Assembly (NCBI RefSeq): GCF_001425045.1
Contig: NZ_LMDJ01000033.1
Coordinates: forward strand, 64,463 to 128,462
Source of the DNA: Massilia sp. Root351
Lineage (GTDB): Bacteria; Pseudomonadota; Gammaproteobacteria; Burkholderiales; Burkholderiaceae_D
DNA length: 64,000 nt
Reading direction: 5' to 3'
The translations under genes were made by a program, and so were the position numbers. Below are positions 35,007 through 44,317 of this stretch, in pieces (the stretch's first letter is position 1; every line of letters begins with the position of its first letter). The notes beneath the pieces are model-generated. The model made no database searches. It worked only from the letters and a program-made list of their open reading frames with translations, and was not told where the DNA came from.

Positions 35007-35984
35007 TTATTCGTCCTCGTCCAGTTCGGCTTTGACCGAGCGCGAGCGCGCCGTGTCGGCCTGGGCTTTCAGCTTGGCTGCTTCGGCCATGAAGTCGCTG
35101 ACCGGATGGTCGGGGCTCTGGCGCACCACGGGCGGCAGCAGCACCGACATGTAGAGCTCGTCCGCCAGCCGGCCCGAATTCTGCAGATTGCTCGCCAGGA
35201 TCAAACCCGACCCCAGTGCCATCAGCACCATGCAGCCCTTCATCAGCGGCTTGGGATGGCGCGGCTTGATGGTGCGCATGTGGAAGAAGATCACCCCGCA
35301 GATGATGGCCAAGGTGACAAGATTGCCGTAGCGGGTGAGGAATTCCAGCGACCACGCGTAGGCCAGCACATTGCTCACCACGCGCCACGCGCCGGCCGTC
35401 ACCAGGCCCGCGCCCAGGATGAACAGGTGGCGCCCCATGCGGGCATGGCCGCCGAACAGGCGGTTGGCCAGCGCCCACAGGCCGCTCCACACCAGCCCGC
35501 CGGCGATGCCGGAGGCGATCAGCAGCAGGTAGCGTATGGTCTGGAACGATTGCGACTCGGCATCCACCAGTGCCGCCTCGGCGCCAATGAACAGCGCGAT
35601 CAGCGCCACGCCGGCCAGCGCCGGGGCGCCTCCTTCCCAGGCGTGCATGGTGGTGTCGGCCACTTCCGGCGGCACCGGAAAGCCGGCGTCGCGCACGCGC
35701 AGCCGGGTATGGCCCAGCCTTACCACCGTGGTACCGTTGAGCGGCACGCTGAGCTGGCGCTTGCCGAGGTGGATCACGCCGTTCTGGGTTCCCAGGTCGT
35801 GCAGCACCAGATGGCCGTTGTCGTCCGCCTCCACCACCGCGTGGCGCTCGGCCGTATGGGCATCGTCCAGGATGAAATCGTTGTGGTAGCCACGGCCGAT
35901 GTGAATCGGCAGGTGCTCGATGCGCTGGCGCTGCAGCACGTCGCCGTTGGCGGCCAGTACCTCGATGAAATAAGGAGGCGTCAT
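35007..35984 (-). CDS. FHA-domain membrane protein
   Basis: 325 residues. An N-terminal forkhead-associated domain (about 25-95: IHIGRGYHNDFILDDAHTAERHAVVE, then LHDLGTQNGVIHLGKRQL) reads phosphothreonine. Six or so membrane helices follow (about 120-270), then a charged C-tail ending in ELDEDE. It overlaps the S1C protease gene by 4 bases. An FHA domain on a membrane carrier suggests docking of a phosphorylated partner, but no Ser/Thr kinase is encoded here. Confidence 0.87.
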   Translation of the reverse strand: MTPPYFIEVLAANGDVLQRQRIEHLPIHIGRGYHNDFILDDAHTAERHAVVEADDNGHLVLHDLGTQNGVIHLGKRQLSVPLNGTTVVRLGHTRLRVRDAGFPVPPEVADTTMHAWEGGAPALAGVALIALFIGAEAALVDAESQSFQTIRYLLLIASGIAGGLVWSGLWALANRLFGGHARMGRHLFILGAGLVTAGAWRVVSNVLAYAWSLEFLTRYGNLVTLAIICGVIFFHMRTIKPRHPKPLMKGCMVLMALGSGLILASNLQNSGRLADELYMSVLLPPVVRQSPDHPVSDFMAEAAKLKAQADTARSRSVKAELDEDE

Positions 35985-37417
35985 TTGACCGCCCCGCGCG
36001 ACAGCGCTTCAAGGAAAGCCTGGGTGGCGCGCAGGCCGTTTTCGTAAGACACGCCGCGCGCGTCCATGCGGCTTTGCAGGTTCATCAAGCCTTCGTCGGT
36101 GCTGGCGCTCAGCAGGGCGAAATCGTACAGGCCGGCAAACTTGCGGTAGGCGCGCACGCACAGGACGGCGCGCAGCGGCAGATTCTTGTTCTTGACGAAC
36201 ATTTCCGTGCATTGGGGCGCGGTCAGGTGCTGGTCCTTGTGGCCGCCGAAGCCTTCATTCTCGAAGGAAGCGCTGGAGAGCTGGGCGAAGCGCAGCGCGT
36301 CCAGCCCGGTGCTGCGCATGAACTGGTGGCGGATGCCGATGGCGCCGGTCTGCAGGGTGCCGGACACGAAGATGGCCGATTCCATCGAGCAATTGGTGAT
36401 ATCGACCGTGTAGGGCTTGTTGGCCTTTACGTTTGAGCGGCCCCAGCAGCGCATCTGCTCGGATTCGCGCACCGGCACCATGTAGGGGCCCATGGCTTTC
36501 AAGGTCATCGGCGTGGCCAGCAGCTGGTCCACCATGGCTTTCTGGTGCTGCAGCAGTTGCTCGACCACCACCGGGGTGAAGTTGCGCGGCGGCGCCTTGT
36601 CCTGGGGGATCTTTTTCAGCAGGTCCTGGGCGAAGCGGGCCGGCACCAGGAAGCTCACCAGTTCGCCGTCCAGGCGCTTCGATACGTTCACGCCGGCGAT
36701 GTCGCCGTCCACCGTCACACTGGGACCGCCGCTCATGCCCGAGTTGATCGGGCCGGTAAACATCAGCTGGTCGTAGAAGCTGCGCGCGATAACGCCGTTG
36801 TACGAGCCCTCCGAAATGGCAAAGCCGAGGTCGAGCGGATTGCCCAGCGAGTACAGATACTGTCCCTGGCTCAGGCGCGCCAGCTGCTCGGGCATCTTGA
36901 ACACGCCGGTACCGTTGCGGTTTACGCGCACTACGGCCAGATCGTGCAGCACGTCCACCGCCAGCAGTTCCACGTTGCCGCGCTGGCCGCCGGTGTCCAC
37001 CCATTCGCCGGTGTAGTTGTCCGGGTCCAGCGCGAACTGCGATACCACGTGGTAGTTGGTGACGACCAGGTTGCTGTTACCGACCAGGAAGCCGGAGCCC
37101 ACCGACGACTGGGTGCGGCCGCTTTTCAGCAGCGAACGCACCTGCAGCAGGTCGGCCTTGGCGCTGGAATAGAGTTTTTGCGCCGCGCTGGACGGCGGCG
37201 GCAGGGGCGCACCCGCGTCGGAGGCGCCTGGCGCCGGCGCAGCCTGGCCGGGCTGGTTTTGCGGCGCCGGTGCGGCCGGGGCGCCGGGAACGGGCCGGGC
37301 CGCAACAGCGGGAAATGGGGGAGATGCCTGCGGCGGCGCTGCGGCCTGCGGGGCCGCCAGCGCCTGGGCGCAGCCCCAAGTCATGGTCAATACGGTGGCA
37401 AGACGGGTAAGTTTCAT
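35981..37417 (-). CDS. Exported trypsin-like serine protease (S1C/DegP-type core)
   Basis: 478 residues. Signal peptide ending near LAA-PQA, then a 60-residue Pro/Ala-rich linker, then a trypsin-like core with the catalytic triad in VVTNYHVV (His), DVLHDLAVVRV (Asp) and GPINSGMSGGPSV (Ser). No PDZ domain is visible; the C-terminal 230 residues are unassigned and contain several cysteines. The start has AAGGAT upstream. Lies between ribA (35 bases upstream) and the FHA gene (4-base overlap), so the three are probably one transcript. Confidence 0.88.
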   Translation of the reverse strand: MKLTRLATVLTMTWGCAQALAAPQAAAPPQASPPFPAVAARPVPGAPAAPAPQNQPGQAAPAPGASDAGAPLPPPSSAAQKLYSSAKADLLQVRSLLKSGRTQSSVGSGFLVGNSNLVVTNYHVVSQFALDPDNYTGEWVDTGGQRGNVELLAVDVLHDLAVVRVNRNGTGVFKMPEQLARLSQGQYLYSLGNPLDLGFAISEGSYNGVIARSFYDQLMFTGPINSGMSGGPSVTVDGDIAGVNVSKRLDGELVSFLVPARFAQDLLKKIPQDKAPPRNFTPVVVEQLLQHQKAMVDQLLATPMTLKAMGPYMVPVRESEQMRCWGRSNVKANKPYTVDITNCSMESAIFVSGTLQTGAIGIRHQFMRSTGLDALRFAQLSSASFENEGFGGHKDQHLTAPQCTEMFVKNKNLPLRAVLCVRAYRKFAGLYDFALLSASTDEGLMNLQSRMDARGVSYENGLRATQAFLEALSRGAVK

Positions 37418-37452
37418 GCAATCCTTGGACTTGGGACGGGAGGGGCTAGCGC

Positions 37453-38103
37453 TTACAGTTCGCCGTCCTCGGCTGCCGCTGGCGGCGGGGTCATCATGTG
37501 GCCCAGCTTGGCGGCCTTCGTGTTCAGGTAATTCTGATTGAATTTGTTGCGGTTGACCAGCAGCGGCACCCGTTCGGCCACCGGGATGCCGAGCGCTTCC
37601 ATGGCGGCGATCTTGCGCGGGTTGTTGGTCATCAGGCGCAGGCTTTGCACGCCGAACTGCTTGAGCATGGGTTCCACCAGCGCATAGTTGCGCTGGTCGG
37701 CCTTGAAGCCGAGCTGTTCGTTCGCCTGCACCGTGTCGGCGCCGGCTTCCTGCAGGCGGTAGGCGCGCATCTTGTTGATCAGGCCGATGCCACGGCCTTC
37801 CTGGCGCAGGTACAGCACCACGCCGCGGCCTTCGGCCGCCACTTTCTTCAGCGCGCCTTCCAGCTGGGCGCCGCAGTCGCAGCGCTGGGAGAACAGCACG
37901 TCGCCAGTCAGGCATTCCGAATGCACGCGCGCCAGCACCGGCGCGCCGTCGCCGATGTCGCCCAACACCATGGCCAGGTGCTCCTTGCCCGTGGCGTGCT
38001 CGACAAACGCGTGCAGCGTGAACTGCGCCCACGGCGTTGGCAGCGCGCAGGAGGTCACGTAATCGAGTTCTTCTTTCACTGGTGCTTCGGCGGCGGACTG
38101 CAT
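37453..38103 (-). CDS. ribA: GTP cyclohydrolase II
   Basis: First step of riboflavin synthesis; 216 residues, stand-alone (not fused to RibB). Zinc ligands C64, C75 and C77 lie in VHSECLTGDVLFSQRCDCG, and the GTP-site motifs RQEGRGIGL and RLMTNNPRKI are intact. No FMN riboswitch is evident upstream. Confidence 0.96.
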   Translation of the reverse strand: MQSAAEAPVKEELDYVTSCALPTPWAQFTLHAFVEHATGKEHLAMVLGDIGDGAPVLARVHSECLTGDVLFSQRCDCGAQLEGALKKVAAEGRGVVLYLRQEGRGIGLINKMRAYRLQEAGADTVQANEQLGFKADQRNYALVEPMLKQFGVQSLRLMTNNPRKIAAMEALGIPVAERVPLLVNRNKFNQNYLNTKAAKLGHMMTPPPAAAEDGEL

Positions 38104-38143
38104 GGTTGTGCTCTTCTGTCAGGTGTATCAGGTGCTTATAAGT

Positions 38144-38183
38144 AAAAAAGGCACGCCGAACCGCGTTGCGGATCGTGCGTGCC
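38144..38183 (-). terminator. Rho-independent terminator of the pirin gene
   Basis: GGCACGC (38150-38156) pairs with GCGTGCC (38177-38183). On the minus strand the stem is followed by six Ts (complement of 38144-38149). It lies about 55 bases past the pirin stop and upstream of ribA. Confidence 0.8.
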
Positions 38184-38238
38184 CTGCCATCATAGCAAAA
38201 ATTACGCTACAGCTATGTTAGGCCCTCCTATCCCATTT

Positions 38239-38940
38239 TCAATATGGCAAATCAAATACCAGCACTTCAGCTGCTTCGGCGCGTGCCAGGGTGAGCAGTT
38301 GCTCTTCCGTCACCTTCAGCGCATCGCCGCCTTTCAGCTCCACGCCGTTTACCGACACGCTGCCACGGATCACGTGGACGTAGGCGGTGCGGCCCGGGGC
38401 CAGCGTGTGCTGCACGGCGTCGGCGCCGTTCAGGATGGTGGCGTAGATTGCCGCATCCTGGTGGATCAGCACCGAACCGTCGCGGCCGTCACTTGAGGCG
38501 ACCAGGCGCAGCTGGCCCACTTTGCTGTCGGGAGCGAAGTGCTTTTCCTCGTAGCTGGGCGCAATCCCGGTCACATTGGGCTGGATCCAGATCTGCAGGA
38601 AGTGCACGCCATTCGTTTCCGAATGGTTGAACTCGCTATGCCGCACCCCGGTGCCGGCGCTCATGCGCTGCACGTCGCCGTATTTCAGCACCGAACCGTT
38701 GCCCATGCTGTCCTTGTGCGCCAGTTCGCCTTCCAGCACGTAGGAAATGATCTCCATGTCGCGGTGGCCATGGGTGCCGAAGCCCTGCGCCGGAGTCACC
38801 TTGTCTTCGTTGATGACCAGCAGCGGGCCGAAGCCGGTGTGTTTCGGGTCATGGTAGTGGCCGAAGGAGAAGGTGTGGCGCGAATTGAGCCAGCCATGGT
38901 TAGCCAGACCGCGTTCTTCGCTTTTACGTACTTGCAACAT
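38239..38940 (-). CDS. Pirin-family bicupin protein (YhhW-like)
   Basis: 233-residue cupin protein. Metal-binding motif GTHGHRDMEIISYVLEGELA with HxH, a third His in RHSEFNHSE, and the N-terminal signature HTFSFGHYHDPKHTGFGPL. Relatives such as E. coli YhhW have quercetin 2,3-dioxygenase activity in vitro. Transcribed divergently from a LysR regulator, which likely controls it. Confidence 0.93.
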   Translation of the reverse strand: MLQVRKSEERGLANHGWLNSRHTFSFGHYHDPKHTGFGPLLVINEDKVTPAQGFGTHGHRDMEIISYVLEGELAHKDSMGNGSVLKYGDVQRMSAGTGVRHSEFNHSETNGVHFLQIWIQPNVTGIAPSYEEKHFAPDSKVGQLRLVASSDGRDGSVLIHQDAAIYATILNGADAVQHTLAPGRTAYVHVIRGSVSVNGVELKGGDALKVTEEQLLTLARAEAAEVLVFDLPY

Positions 38941-39022
38941 GGTGAACTCCGTTTCTTTTTTCAGGTTATGTGCAATAAATTCGATGGCTTTTTAACTTGT
39001 GCCTTGAATTCGCTGCATCGAT

Positions 39023-39064
39023 AGGTCAAAGTATAGACCTGTGCTTCCGTTTCAAAAAACGGAA
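39023..39064. promoter_or_regulatory. Candidate LysR operator and leader hairpin between pirin and lysR genes
   Basis: AGGTC (39023-39027) and GACCT (39036-39040) form an interrupted dyad, a LysR-type pattern. A further GACCTAT half-site lies at 39073-39079. Beside it TTCCGTTT-CAAA-AAACGGAA (39045-39064) is a perfect 8-bp hairpin in the lysR leader. Confidence 0.55.
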
Positions 39065-39094
39065 AATTTATGGACCTATGATCGAAAAAATCGA

Positions 39095-40012
39095 ATGCTT
39101 AGACTGAGCCTGGAAGCCTTGCAAATCGTGGACGCCATCGACCGGCGCGGTTCCTTTTCCGCCGCCGGCAAGGAATTGCACCGCGTGCCGTCCACCATTT
39201 CCTATACCGTCGGCAAGCTGGAGGACGATCTCGGCGTACAGGTGTTCGAGCGCAACGGCCCGCGCGTGGAGCTGACCCGCGCCGGCCGCGAGCTGCTGAA
39301 GGAGGGCCGCTACCTGCTGAAGGCGGCGCTGGACCTGGAGCACCGCGTGCGGCGCGTGGCCTCCGGCTGGGAAACCGAACTGGCGCTGGGCATCGATTCC
39401 ATGTTCTCGGCGGTGGCGCTGGACCCGGACGTGCGCGCCTTCTACGAGGTGGCCCAGCAAACCCGGCTGCGCATCGCGCAGGAGGCGCTGTCGGGCACCT
39501 GGGAGGCGCTGCTGGACCGGCGGGTGGACGTGCTGGTGGGCGCGCCCGGCGACGGGCCGGCCGGCGGTGGCTACGTGTCGCACCCGATGGGCAGCATCAG
39601 GTTCGTGTTCGCGGTGGCGCCCAGCCATCCGCTGGCCCAGGTGGAAGGCAAGCTGGGCCGCAACGAGTTGCAGCACCACCGCGCCATCGTCATGTCGGAC
39701 TCGGCGCGCCAGATGGCGCCGCGCACCGTAGGCCTGCTGCTGGGCCAGGACACGCTGACCGTGCCCACCATGCATGCCAAGTTCCAGTACCAGGTCGCCG
39801 GCCTGGGCTTCGGCTTCCTGCCCGAGCCTTGCGCGCGCAAGGCCATCGCCGAAGGCAAGCTGGTGGAGAAGGACGTGGAAGAACCGAAGCCGGACGAGAC
39901 CTTCTACCTGGCCTGGCGCACGGGCGAGGAGGGCGCCGCGCTGAGCTGGTGGGTCAAGCGCATGCGCCAGCCGGGCATGTTCGACCACCTGTGCCGCTTT
40001 CTGTCGAGCTGA
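39095..40012 (+). CDS. LysR-family regulator divergent to pirin
   Basis: 305 residues. N-terminal winged helix-turn-helix (about 1-60: ALQIVDAIDRRGSFSAAGKE, STISYTVGKLEDDLGVQVFE) and C-terminal effector-binding domain. The ATG at 39095 starts MLRLSLEALQIVD, typical for the family; an upstream start at 39041 would add a charged extension without support. Likely regulates the divergent pirin gene and itself. Confidence 0.93.
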   Translation: MLRLSLEALQIVDAIDRRGSFSAAGKELHRVPSTISYTVGKLEDDLGVQVFERNGPRVELTRAGRELLKEGRYLLKAALDLEHRVRRVASGWETELALGIDSMFSAVALDPDVRAFYEVAQQTRLRIAQEALSGTWEALLDRRVDVLVGAPGDGPAGGGYVSHPMGSIRFVFAVAPSHPLAQVEGKLGRNELQHHRAIVMSDSARQMAPRTVGLLLGQDTLTVPTMHAKFQYQVAGLGFGFLPEPCARKAIAEGKLVEKDVEEPKPDETFYLAWRTGEEGAALSWWVKRMRQPGMFDHLCRFLSS

Positions 40013-40128
40013 CCGGGGTAGTGATGTGCGCAACGCTGGCGGCAGCTTTGTTGACCTGTGCCAATACTTTCGGGGTAACATAATGAAATCATTCAAGGCC
40101 CAGCCACCTGTTTGCCCGGAACCCAGCC

Positions 40129-41091
40129 ATGACCGTATTGACTGACGCACCTCCCGTCTTCCTGCATTTGCTGGCCGACCGCAACGGCAAGCCGGCCGGT
40201 ATGGTGCTCGGCGGCGGCCGCGCCGCGTTGCCGGACGAGCAACTGCGGGTGCTGGCCGGCCAGTTCCCCTGTTTCATCCGCGCCGGCCTGGACCATGCGC
40301 AGGCCTGGCTGGAGGCCGGCTGGCTGCCGCTGCCCAGCCAGCTGGTGCGGGCCGACACGGTGTTCGACAAGGCGGCGCTGCCGGCGGGCATGGTGCTGAT
40401 TGAAGGCGACTGGCCGCTGGCGCCGCCGCCCAAGGCGGTCGGCGCGCAGGCCGCGTCGCGCGCGCTGGCGCTGCAGCTGGTGCAGCTGGTCAGCAATGAC
40501 GGCGATACCCATGAAATCGAGGCCTTGCTGCGGCGCGATCCGACCCTGTCCTACCATCTGCTCAAGCTGGTCAACTCGCTGGGCATGGGCAGCAGCCGCC
40601 GCGTCAGCAGTTTTGCGCAGGCGATCCTGATCCTGGGGCGCCAGCAGTTGCGGCGCTGGCTGAACCTGATGCTGTTCTCGGCACGCGAAGGCGACCTGCG
40701 CTCGTCCATGCTGCTGGCCAAGGTGGCGGTGCGGGCGCACGCGCTGGAACTGCTGGCGCGCAGCACCGGCCTGGGCAAGGCGCAGCAGGAGCAGGCTTTT
40801 ATGGTCGGCATGTTCTCGCTGCTGGGCGTGCTGTTCGGCATGCCGCTGGCCGAGGTGCTGGCGCCGCTGACCATCGGCGACGCGGCGCAGCAGGCCCTGC
40901 TCGACAGGCAGGGCGAGCTGGGCGAACTGCTGGCGCTGGTGGAGGCGGCCGAACGGGGCGACTTCGCCGCCGTGGCAGGCCGGCTGGAGGCGCTGCAGCT
41001 GGACGGGGCCGAGTTCAACCGCGTAGTGGCCGATGCGCATCTGTGGATGCTGAGCGTGGCCACCGACAAGGCAGGCAGCGGCCATGCTTGA
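40129..41091 (+). CDS. HDOD-domain signalling protein
   Basis: 320 residues. The C-terminal two-thirds (about 105-300) is an HDOD domain (IEALLRRDPTLSYHLLKLVN and AILILGRQQLRRWLNLMLFS), a catalytically dead HD-like fold used in signalling. In many relatives an EAL domain precedes HDOD; here the first 100 residues show no EAL motif and may be a remnant. It overlaps the next gene by 8 bases, coupling it to a GGDEF-EAL protein. Confidence 0.87.
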   Translation: MTVLTDAPPVFLHLLADRNGKPAGMVLGGGRAALPDEQLRVLAGQFPCFIRAGLDHAQAWLEAGWLPLPSQLVRADTVFDKAALPAGMVLIEGDWPLAPPPKAVGAQAASRALALQLVQLVSNDGDTHEIEALLRRDPTLSYHLLKLVNSLGMGSSRRVSSFAQAILILGRQQLRRWLNLMLFSAREGDLRSSMLLAKVAVRAHALELLARSTGLGKAQQEQAFMVGMFSLLGVLFGMPLAEVLAPLTIGDAAQQALLDRQGELGELLALVEAAERGDFAAVAGRLEALQLDGAEFNRVVADAHLWMLSVATDKAGSGHA

Positions 41092-43270
41092 CGCGGCGAT
41101 CGCGCGTTGCCTGGCGCTGAGCCAGGCGGCCCGGACGCAACAGGGCGCCGCCCTGGCGGCAACGCTGGCCGAACTGGATGCCGCGCTGGCGGCCGTGGCC
41201 GAGGCGCGTGCCGCCGAGCTGGTCCGGGCCGGCGCTGCGGCCGCCGAGCAGAACATCGAACAGGATGGCGACGCGGCGGCCATGCTCGAGCTGGACCTGG
41301 CCGGCTACATCACCGCCTGGAACCGGGGCGCCGAGCGCCTGTTCGGCTACCGGGAGCAGGAGGCGCTGGGCCAGAACATCCTGTTCCTGTACACCGAGGA
41401 CGACGACGGCGCGCTGGCCGAGCTGCTCTACGAGCAGGACGGCGGCACGGCCGAAGTGCGCCGGCGCCGCAAGTCCGGCGAGGTGATCTGGGTGCAGCTG
41501 GCGCTGTCGTTGCTGCAGGACGAACTGGGCGAGGCCCAGGGCATGCGGGTGCGCATGGCGCACGTGAGCGAGCCGCTGTCGGACTTCGACAAGATCAGCC
41601 TGCACGCGCGCATCATCGAGGACAGCGAGCAGGGCGTGCTGATCACCGACGCCAGGGAACGCATAGTCTCGATCAACAGCGCCTTTACCCGCATCACCGG
41701 CTACACGCCGGGCGAATCGCTGGGCAAGACGCCCGACCTGTTGCGCTCCGGGGTGCACGACGCCGAGTTCCGCGCCAAGGTGCGTGCGGCCATGGCGGGC
41801 AACGGTCCGTGGCGCGGCGAGATCGTGGGCCGGCGCAAGAACGGCGAACTGTTCCCGCAGTCGGTCACCATCAGCGCGGTGCGCGACAGCAGCGGCAAGA
41901 TCAGCCACACCTTCTCCCTGTTCTCGGACATCAGCGTGCACAAGGACGCCGAGGCGCGCATGCAGCGCATGGCCAACTACGACACCCTGACCGGCCTGCC
42001 CAACCAGTGCCTGCTGACCCAGCTGATGACGCAGGCGCTCACCGAGGCGCGCCGCAGCAACGAGCACGGCGCCTTGCTGGTGGTGGAGATCGGCCGCCTG
42101 GGCGCCATCAGCGACACGCTGGGCCACGACGTCGGCAACCAGCTGCTGGGCGCGATCGGCAAGCTGTTCCGCGCCGTGCTGCGCGACCCCGACATCCTGG
42201 CGCGGCTGGACGGCAACCGTTTCGGCGTCGCGCTGCTGCACATCGAAAAGCGCGAGCACGCCGCCATCGTGGCGCAGAAACTGGTTGCCGCGCTGGCCGC
42301 GCCCATCCAGCTGGGCAGCCACAGTCTGCAGGTGGGAGCCAGCATCGGCATCGCGGTCTACCCCGAGGACGGGCTGGAAACCGGCGCGCTGATACGCCAC
42401 GCCGACGTGGCCACCTCCAAGGCCGCGCAGGCCGAGTCGGCCTTCCTGTTCTACAGCGAGGAAATGAACCAGCGCGCCAAGGAGCACCTGCGCATCGAGA
42501 GCGAGCTGCGCCAGGCGCTGCTGCACGACGAGCTGCAGCTGTACTACCAGCCCAAGGTGAGCTTGCGCAGCGGCCGCATCGTCGGCGCCGAAGCCTTGCT
42601 GCGCTGGCGCCATCCGCTGCGCGGCCTGGTGTCGCCGGGCGTGTTCATCCCGGTGGCCGAGGAGACCGGGCTGATACAGGAGGTCGGCAACTGGGTGCTG
42701 GAGGAGGCCTGCCGCCAGGTGCGCGCATGGAAGGACGCCAACCTGATCATGCCGCCCATCGCGGTCAACCTGTCGGCGCGCCAGTTCGACCGGGGCCTGC
42801 CGGCGCGCATGGCGGACGTGCTGCGGCGGCACCAGGTGCATCCCGAGCAGATCATGCTGGAGATCACTGAAAGCCTGCTGGTGCGCGGCGCCGAGAACGT
42901 GGTGGCCATCATGAACGAGCTGGTGGCCATGGGCCTGGCGCTGGCGCTGGACGACTTCGGCACCGGCTATTCCAGCCTGGCTTACCTGAAGAAATTCCCC
43001 ATCAGCACCTTGAAGATCGACCGCTCCTTCGTGGTCGGCCTGCCGTACGAGGAGAACGATTGCGCCATCGCGCGCGCCATCGTCACCATGGCGCAGCAGC
43101 TGCGCCAGGAGATCGTGGCCGAGGGCGTGGAGACGGCCGAGCAGATGCGTTTCCTGCGCGAGCTGGGCTGCGACCAGCTGCAAGGCTACCTGTTCAGCCA
43201 GCCAGTGCCGGCCGACGATTTCGAACGCATGCTGCGCGAAGGCAAACGGCTGGCGTTCGGGGCGCGCTAA
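41084..43270 (+). CDS. PAS-PAS-GGDEF-EAL protein, likely c-di-GMP phosphodiesterase
   Basis: 728 residues. Short coiled coil (1-60), PAS1 (about 64-160, GYITAWNRGAERLFGYREQE), PAS2 (about 174-290, ITDARERIVSINSAFTRITG), GGDEF domain (about 295-455) and EAL domain (about 472-720). The GGDEF signature is degenerate: LDGNRFGVALL at 375-385, so no cyclase activity is expected. The EAL site is intact: GAEALLRW, the metal motif DDFGTGYSSLAYLKKFP, and ETAEQ. Predicted net function: degrade c-di-GMP in response to PAS input, with the coupled HDOD protein as partner. Confidence 0.94.
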   Translation: MLDAAIARCLALSQAARTQQGAALAATLAELDAALAAVAEARAAELVRAGAAAAEQNIEQDGDAAAMLELDLAGYITAWNRGAERLFGYREQEALGQNILFLYTEDDDGALAELLYEQDGGTAEVRRRRKSGEVIWVQLALSLLQDELGEAQGMRVRMAHVSEPLSDFDKISLHARIIEDSEQGVLITDARERIVSINSAFTRITGYTPGESLGKTPDLLRSGVHDAEFRAKVRAAMAGNGPWRGEIVGRRKNGELFPQSVTISAVRDSSGKISHTFSLFSDISVHKDAEARMQRMANYDTLTGLPNQCLLTQLMTQALTEARRSNEHGALLVVEIGRLGAISDTLGHDVGNQLLGAIGKLFRAVLRDPDILARLDGNRFGVALLHIEKREHAAIVAQKLVAALAAPIQLGSHSLQVGASIGIAVYPEDGLETGALIRHADVATSKAAQAESAFLFYSEEMNQRAKEHLRIESELRQALLHDELQLYYQPKVSLRSGRIVGAEALLRWRHPLRGLVSPGVFIPVAEETGLIQEVGNWVLEEACRQVRAWKDANLIMPPIAVNLSARQFDRGLPARMADVLRRHQVHPEQIMLEITESLLVRGAENVVAIMNELVAMGLALALDDFGTGYSSLAYLKKFPISTLKIDRSFVVGLPYEENDCAIARAIVTMAQQLRQEIVAEGVETAEQMRFLRELGCDQLQGYLFSQPVPADDFERMLREGKRLAFGAR

Positions 43271-43308
43271 GGCCGGGCTGGCCGGCCCGCCGGTGCGCGC
43301 GGCGGGGC

Positions 43309-44229
43309 TCAATCGAGGCGGATCTTTTCAATCAGGAAATCGAGCATCACGCGCACGCGCGGCGGCAGTTGCTTGCCGGGGCCGAGGAAGACCGCGTGCA
43401 CCGCTTCCAGGTCGGCCGGGTTGTATTCCTCCAGCACCGGCACCAGCCGCCCGGCGGCGATGTCGTGCTTGGTGTGCATGCGCGATAGCCGCACCAGGCC
43501 GACCCCGGCCAGCGCCAGGTGGCGCATGCTTTCGCCGTCGCCCAGCAGGGCGTTGCCTTCCGGGCGCAGTTGCAGCATGCCGCCTTTGCCGTCCAGGAAG
43601 GGCCATAGCGGCACCTGGCGCCGGAAGTTGAAACCCAGCAGGTTGTGGCGCGCCAGGTCGTCCGGCGTTTGCGGCGTGCCGTGTTTTGCCAGGTAGGCCG
43701 GCGAGGCCAGCACCACCATGCGGCCTTCGCCCAGCTTGCGCGCCACCAGGTTCGATTCCTTCAGCTTGCCGGCGCGTATCGCGATGTCGGTGCGGTCTTC
43801 CAGCAGGTCCACCACGGTGTCGGTGCCGGCCACGTCCACCGTGATGTCCGGGTAGCGCTCCAGGAACTCGGGCAGGATGGGCAGCAGATACAGCATGGCG
43901 AACGGCACGAAGCAGTTGATGCGCAGCCGGCCGCGCGGGGCGCCGGTGGAAGACGCTTCGCGTTCGGCGCTGTCCATGTCTTCCAGGATGCGCGCGCACT
44001 GGCTGTAGAAGGCCGCGCCTTCCGGCGTGGTCCGCAGCTGGCGCGTGGAGCGGTGCAGCAGCCGCGTGCCGAGCCGCGCTTCCAGCCGTGAGATGAGCTT
44101 GCTCACCGCAGACGGCGTCATCTTCAAGCGCTGCGCGGCGGCGGTAAAGCCGCCGGCGTCCACCACATCGACGAAGACCGCCATTTCCGCTGCGCGGTTG
44201 ATATCCTGCCGGGCCATGAGTGAATCCAT
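43309..44229 (-). CDS. LysR-family regulator divergent to MFS exporter
   Basis: 306 residues, N-terminal helix-turn-helix (FVDVVDAGGFTAAAQRLKMT, PSAVSKLISRLEARLGTRLL) and substrate-binding-like domain. It belongs to the subgroup with the RSTRQLRTTPEG wing. Divergent from the MFS gene starting at 44318; an 88-base gap holds both promoters. A start at M5 (44217) is also possible. Confidence 0.93.
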   Translation of the reverse strand: MDSLMARQDINRAAEMAVFVDVVDAGGFTAAAQRLKMTPSAVSKLISRLEARLGTRLLHRSTRQLRTTPEGAAFYSQCARILEDMDSAEREASSTGAPRGRLRINCFVPFAMLYLLPILPEFLERYPDITVDVAGTDTVVDLLEDRTDIAIRAGKLKESNLVARKLGEGRMVVLASPAYLAKHGTPQTPDDLARHNLLGFNFRRQVPLWPFLDGKGGMLQLRPEGNALLGDGESMRHLALAGVGLVRLSRMHTKHDIAAGRLVPVLEEYNPADLEAVHAVFLGPGKQLPPRVRVMLDFLIEKIRLD

Positions 44230-44317
44230 TTCATAAGTGTTTGGCTTTGTGGCAGTCTATATCATCAGTGAGCCGGGTTCTACAATGGATGGAATTAATT
44301 CACTGATGGAGTATTCC

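Noticed and set aside
37498..38145. Plus-strand frame (215 codons) opposite ribA
   Set aside because: Antisense mirror of a canonical GTP cyclohydrolase II gene.
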